Part shown: positions 5,404-8,451 of the stretch, piece by piece
Numbering within the stretch: position 1 is the first letter of the stretch
Layout: each line of letters begins with the position of its first letter
From: Thermoanaerobaculia bacterium
Lineage (GTDB): Bacteria; Acidobacteriota; Thermoanaerobaculia; Gp7-AA8
Assembly (NCBI GenBank): GCA_023700825.1
Contig: JAMPYE010000173.1
Coordinates: 1-8,451, forward strand
Reading direction: 5' to 3'
DNA length: 8,451 bases
Notes under the pieces: generated by a model
What the model saw: only the letters and a program-made list of their open reading frames with translations
What the model was told of the DNA's origin: nothing
Databases searched by the model: none
Made by a program: the position numbers and the translations under genes

Positions 5404-5537
5404 ACCCCAAGCTGATTCAGGTTTTGAATTTCTTGACCGGAGGTGATCGTATCGGAGTGTTGAGCATTCCGGCAGTCGCAGTTGCAGTAGATCCAAGTAC
5501 AACGGTCAATCAATTGTCGTTTAGGAGAGAGAAACTA
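5404..5537 (+). promoter_or_regulatory. Long 5' leader with an orphan 10-base Shine-Dalgarno match
   Basis: About 130 nt separate the predicted transcript start from the chosen ATG. At 5439-5448 lies GGAGGTGATC, which matches the whole anti-Shine-Dalgarno tail of 16S rRNA (GAUCACCUCC). It lies nearly 90 nt upstream of the ATG at 5538, which has its own AGGAGA (5523-5528). The next start-like codons after the orphan site are GTG 5457 and TTG 5460. Both are in frame with the gene and the frame stays open, so an N-terminal extension of 27 residues (from 5457) is formally possible. Three tandem hexamers GCAGTC-GCAGTT-GCAGTA occupy 5472-5489. Alternatives are a ribosome standby site or a leader that controls mRNA stability. 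No known riboswitch was recognised. Confidence 0.5.
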
Positions 5538-6932
5538 ATGAGAAAGTATCTGGCATTTGCAGTTCTGATGCTGGTCGCCTCCGTCGGCGCGTTCGCGCAG
5601 CTTCCTGCGAACCCGCTCCTCGGCCCGGCCACCATCAGCGGCTATGATTCGTGCGACATCTCCACGTCGCCGGCAGCGACGCTGCTGCTCCCGTACTTCG
5701 AGGTTGATCCCTCGGGTCTCGGCGAGAACACGCTCGTCACCATCACCAACGTGTCCGACACCTCGATCGTCGCCCACGTCACGGTGTGGACGAACTGGTC
5801 CTACCCGGTCCTCGACTTCAACATCTTCCTCACCGGTTATGACGTCCAGTCGATGTCGCTTCGCAGCCTGCTCGTGAATGGCGACATTCCGAACACGGCG
5901 CGCGCGACGGCGACGTCGCCCCGCGGCGCTCGCTCGACCCGTGGCGCCTCCTGGATCGAAGCTCCGTACACCACCGCCGGTCTGGCCGCTTCGTGCGGCA
6001 GCGCCCAGGGTGGCGTCGGCGCGATCCCGGGCTTCCTGCTTCCGGCGATCCAGAGCGCCCTCACCGGCGGTCCGTTCTCCGTCGGCCTCATCAACTGCTC
6101 TCAGGTTGCTGACGAGAGCGACAGCTACGTTGGTTACATCACGATCGACACGACGAACCGCTGCTCCCAGTCGCTGCCGACCGATCCGGGTTACTTCGGC
6201 GCCGCCGGCGAAATCAAGCACGAGAACCAGCTGATCGGCGACTACATCCGCCTCAACGACGCGGAAGGCTATTCGGGCGGCAACCCGCTCGTTCACATCA
6301 AGGCCATCCCGGGTGGAAACCCGGCCCTCGGCGCGACGACTCTGACGTCGTCGTTCTACCAGCGCTACCAGGCGGCCTTCGCGACGACCGATCGTCGCCA
6401 GCCGCTTCCGGGCCTCTTCGCGGCCCGTTACATCGAGCCCGGCACGGCTGCCGGCTTCGACACCGATTTCGTGATCTGGCGTGAAGGTACGACGCTCAAC
6501 GCGGCCTGCGCCACGATTGACGACAACGCCTCCTTCCCGTACGTCGAAATCGTTCGTTTCGACGAGCGCGAGAACCCGACGACCACGACCGTTGGTTGCC
6601 AGGTTTCGCCTTGCCTCGACGAAGAGTTCGGTCTGTCGGAGACGCAGCTCGTCAACCTGAGCTCGCCGATCTTCCCGCCCGACTCCACGTCGACCGATCC
6701 GGGTGGCTGGATGTACATGAACCTGCAGCACGCTGAGTTCATCACCCGCCCGTCGCAGAACTGGGTCCAGGTCCGCATGACTGGCGCCGGCGTCTACGGC
6801 GTCGACTTCGACGCGGCGTACCTTGGCAACGGTTGCCAGGGCTTCGTTGCCGAGACGTCGGTTGCCGACGGCGCGGAGAAGATTGGTCCCAAGTTCGTTC
6901 CGGGCACCGAGATTCTCTGGTCTGGCAACTAA
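5538..6932 (+). CDS. Exported eight-cysteine protein of unknown function, probably abundant
   Basis: 464 aa from the ATG at 5538, chosen because MRKYLAFAVLMLVASVGAFA is a textbook Sec signal peptide, cleaved before QLPANP, and AGGAGA lies 9 nt upstream. The mature chain starts with a beta-rich region containing ATLLLPYFEVDPSG (47-60) and NTLVTITNVSDTSIVAHVTVW (64-84), the latter resembling an immunoglobulin-like or DUF-type surface module. Cysteines lie at 39, 153, 187, 209, 324, 354, 359 and 433. Eight in an exported protein suggests up to four disulfides. There is no membrane anchor, lipobox or LPXTG, and no catalytic motif was recognised. A near-consensus promoter, a dedicated leader and strong flanking terminators make it a single-gene transcription unit, as for major secreted or surface-layer proteins (inference). 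No family name is assigned. Confidence 0.9.
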   Translation: MRKYLAFAVLMLVASVGAFAQLPANPLLGPATISGYDSCDISTSPAATLLLPYFEVDPSGLGENTLVTITNVSDTSIVAHVTVWTNWSYPVLDFNIFLTGYDVQSMSLRSLLVNGDIPNTARATATSPRGARSTRGASWIEAPYTTAGLAASCGSAQGGVGAIPGFLLPAIQSALTGGPFSVGLINCSQVADESDSYVGYITIDTTNRCSQSLPTDPGYFGAAGEIKHENQLIGDYIRLNDAEGYSGGNPLVHIKAIPGGNPALGATTLTSSFYQRYQAAFATTDRRQPLPGLFAARYIEPGTAAGFDTDFVIWREGTTLNAACATIDDNASFPYVEIVRFDERENPTTTTVGCQVSPCLDEEFGLSETQLVNLSSPIFPPDSTSTDPGGWMYMNLQHAEFITRPSQNWVQVRMTGAGVYGVDFDAAYLGNGCQGFVAETSVADGAEKIGPKFVPGTEILWSGN

Positions 6933-6958
6933 GTCTGACGTTCAGGTAGTAGCCTGAG

Positions 6959-6991
6959 GGCGGGCCGGGGTAACCCGGCCCGCCTTTTTTT
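6959..6991 (+). terminator. Strong Rho-independent terminator of the 464-aa protein gene
   Basis: GGCGGGCCGGG (6959-6969) and CCCGGCCCGCC (6974-6984) form a perfect 11-bp GC stem closed by a GTAA (GNRA-type) tetraloop, followed by seven Ts (6985-6991). A smaller hairpin, TCAGG-TAGTAG-CCTGA (6942-6957), stands directly before it. Confidence 0.95.
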
Positions 6992-7086
6992 CCTGCTTGC
7001 CTTTTGTCAGTGACCGTGGGCGCGGCATCCGCCGAAATAGCTCTACAGGGTTGGATGTTCGACGCAATGGGGAGGGTACAAACCCA

Positions 7087-8451
7087 ATGGACATGAATCT
7101 CGAATCGAGGATCGGGAAGGGTGTGCGTGCGCTCGCGGGAGTTTTCGCGATTGCATCCTTCGCCGTGTTGCTGGCAGCGCCGTCCGCGCTCGCGCAGCCC
7201 ACATCGAAGCTCTTCCCGATTCCCGGCGAACAGTGTTCAGCCGCCTTCGAATGCCTGCCGGATCAGTACGGCAAGACCATCGCCCCGTTCACTTCCTCGA
7301 TCAAGTCGTTCAAGGGTCGCTTCATGTACTCGAACGCGACTCGCGACTATCAGCTGACCCGCACCTATCGTGCCTGGGGGATGTTCCCCGAGCCGTCGAC
7401 CGGGAAGATCTACGCGATGTACGGTTCGACGATCGCCGCCTGGAGCGAAGCGAGCTTCTTCGCGAAGACCAACGGTCAGCCGTCATCCGGGCCTCCGGCG
7501 GCTCGCAAGGACAACGACGGCGAGAAGTACGTCGAACCCGACTACCTCTTCTACGCCGAGGCGAAGGGCAGCGGATGGCAGACCTACACTGCCGACGGCC
7601 AGCAGCGGCTCTATGACGTCGCAACCGATGACCGGGGCTACGTCTACCCTGCGACCTCGGAGTTCGGCTGGGGAATTCTCCAGGACACCGGGGGATCGCT
7701 GTCGAACGTCAAGCAGTTCTTTCCGCTCACGCAGGTTCCGGCGGATCAGCAACTGCTTCCTGCGGGCAATCCTCAGAACGTTCGCGTGGTGAAGTTTGGC
7801 AGCTCGTACATGGCGGTGGTCGGCTGGACCAGCGGCTTCACCCTGTACGACGTCACGATACCGGCGGCGACCCGGAAGATCGGCGAGACCGCTTCATCGC
7901 GTGGAAGCGTCACAGACCTGGTTGCCACGAAGAACCGGGACGCGATCGCGGCGTGGGACAACGCCTTCAACAGGATCAGGGTCGTCACCTCGGCGGAGCT
8001 CGCCGTGGGTAACCTGGCAGGGAAGACCATCGCGGCATCGTCCGGCGCCCTCTTTCAGGCAATTTCCTCCGATGCGACGCACATCTGGGCGGTCGAAAAC
8101 CTTGGACGAACTTCCCCGACCTTCAATCTCGTGAAGATCTCGCCGGCGTCGGGTGCCGTGGAGCGGTTCTCCATTCTGATCCCCGGCGGACTTTCTCCCT
8201 CACAGCTGGCCTACCTGGAAGTGTCCGGCGGAATGGCTGCGATCGCAGGCTGGGGCGCTGACGGCGTTCGCCGCTCGCAGACCCGCCTTTACGACGTCCG
8301 AGGCCCGCTGCCGGTCGAGGTTCCGATTGCGGACTGGTTCGAAGCCGCCTACTGGGTGGCGCCCACCGGCTACGTGGTGCCTCCGGGGTCGTATCTGAGC
8401 CCGATGCAGGCGCTTCCCTACACGTACGGCGGGAAGACCTATCTCATGTAC
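7087..8451 (+). CDS. Exported protein of unknown function, probably beta-propeller-like (3' end beyond window)
   Basis: 455 codons are visible and the frame is still open at the window edge, so the gene is truncated only by the window. The ATG at 7087 is supported by GGGGAGGG (7069-7076) 10 nt upstream. The ATG at 7093 would be too far from it. Residues 1-36 are a signal peptide with a longish N region (MDMNLESRIGKGVRALAG), a hydrophobic core VFAIASFAVLLAAPSA and cleavage at ALA before QPTS. The mature part has two near-N-terminal cysteines (C50, C56) and alternating strand-turn units such as MAVVGWTSGFTLYDV, DAIAAWDNAFNRIRVV and AAIAGWGADGVRRSQTRLYDV. These echo each other loosely (AxxGW/AAW, then xxLYDV) and suggest a propeller of divergent repeats. 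No enzymatic motif or family was recognised. It follows a strong terminator, so it should have its own promoter. TTGTCA at 7004-7009 is a possible -35, but no matching -10 box is seen. Confidence 0.88.
   Translation, partial: MDMNLESRIGKGVRALAGVFAIASFAVLLAAPSALAQPTSKLFPIPGEQCSAAFECLPDQYGKTIAPFTSSIKSFKGRFMYSNATRDYQLTRTYRAWGMFPEPSTGKIYAMYGSTIAAWSEASFFAKTNGQPSSGPPAARKDNDGEKYVEPDYLFYAEAKGSGWQTYTADGQQRLYDVATDDRGYVYPATSEFGWGILQDTGGSLSNVKQFFPLTQVPADQQLLPAGNPQNVRVVKFGSSYMAVVGWTSGFTLYDVTIPAATRKIGETASSRGSVTDLVATKNRDAIAAWDNAFNRIRVVTSAELAVGNLAGKTIAASSGALFQAISSDATHIWAVENLGRTSPTFNLVKISPASGAVERFSILIPGGLSPSQLAYLEVSGGMAAIAGWGADGVRRSQTRLYDVRGPLPVEVPIADWFEAAYWVAPTGYVVPPGSYLSPMQALPYTYGGKTYLMY

Noticed and set aside
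3583..5502. A 639-residue open frame on the minus strand
   Set aside because: It is antisense to the FG-GAP gene, has an Arg/Asp/Val-rich translation without domains, and crosses the terminator and promoter at 5340-5403. The plus-strand frame has a signal peptide and clear calcium motifs.
5535..6731. A 398-residue open frame on the minus strand
   Set aside because: It is fully antisense to the 464-aa exported protein and its translation is low-complexity Arg/Val/Gly. It is a GC-rich shadow frame.
6992..7086. Promoter with TTGTCA at 7004-7009 for the last gene
   Set aside because: No acceptable -10 hexamer is found 16-18 bp downstream, so no promoter was annotated, although the gene follows a strong terminator and needs one.

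Overview
The window is GC-rich and carries seven protein-coding genes. Three form a leftward operon and four run rightward. Four of the seven encode exported proteins. All four have a Sec-type signal peptide with a glutamine directly after an A-x-A site. The permease family (ABC-2 polysaccharide exporter), the exported beta-propeller-type proteins and the GC content suggest a diderm such as an Acidobacteriota (Thermoanaerobaculia-like) genome. That placement is inference: no rRNA or marker gene is present.

Layout. Positions 1-363 hold no credible gene. They hold a cluster of short hairpin-forming repeats (two direct and two inverted copies of one palindromic unit) and a 13-bp GC hairpin. From 2654 down to 364 (minus strand) lies a tight operon: an XRE-type helix-turn-helix regulator (2654-2283), an all-TPR protein whose ATG overlaps the regulator's stop by 8 nt (2290-1421), and an exported protein of unknown function starting 4 nt later (1416-364). 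Divergent from it (2736-3500, plus) is an ABC-2 polysaccharide/teichoic-acid-type export permease with no ATPase partner in view. It is followed 55 nt later by a seven-motif FG-GAP/VCBS beta-propeller protein (3556-5301). The 81-bp divergent intergenic region has overlapping -10 boxes for both directions, inside a 6+6 bp palindrome that could be the regulator's operator.

A compact boundary follows at 5305-5403. A hairpin and an intrinsic terminator are followed eight bases later by a TTGACA-N17-TACATT promoter. This drives a single-gene unit (5538-6932) encoding a 464-aa exported protein with eight cysteines. The unit has a roughly 130-nt leader containing a 10-base Shine-Dalgarno match far upstream of the probable start, and it ends in an 11-bp GUAA-loop terminator with seven Ts. 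The last gene (7087 to the window edge, open at its 3' end) encodes another exported, probably beta-rich protein.

Working hypothesis: this is an envelope/surface locus in which a separate-chain XRE + TPR pair controls its own operon and the divergent exporter plus propeller protein. The regulator/TPR/exported-protein operon is the least familiar part. The 464-aa protein looks like a dedicated, strongly expressed product. None of the exported proteins except the FG-GAP protein could be placed confidently in a named family by eye.
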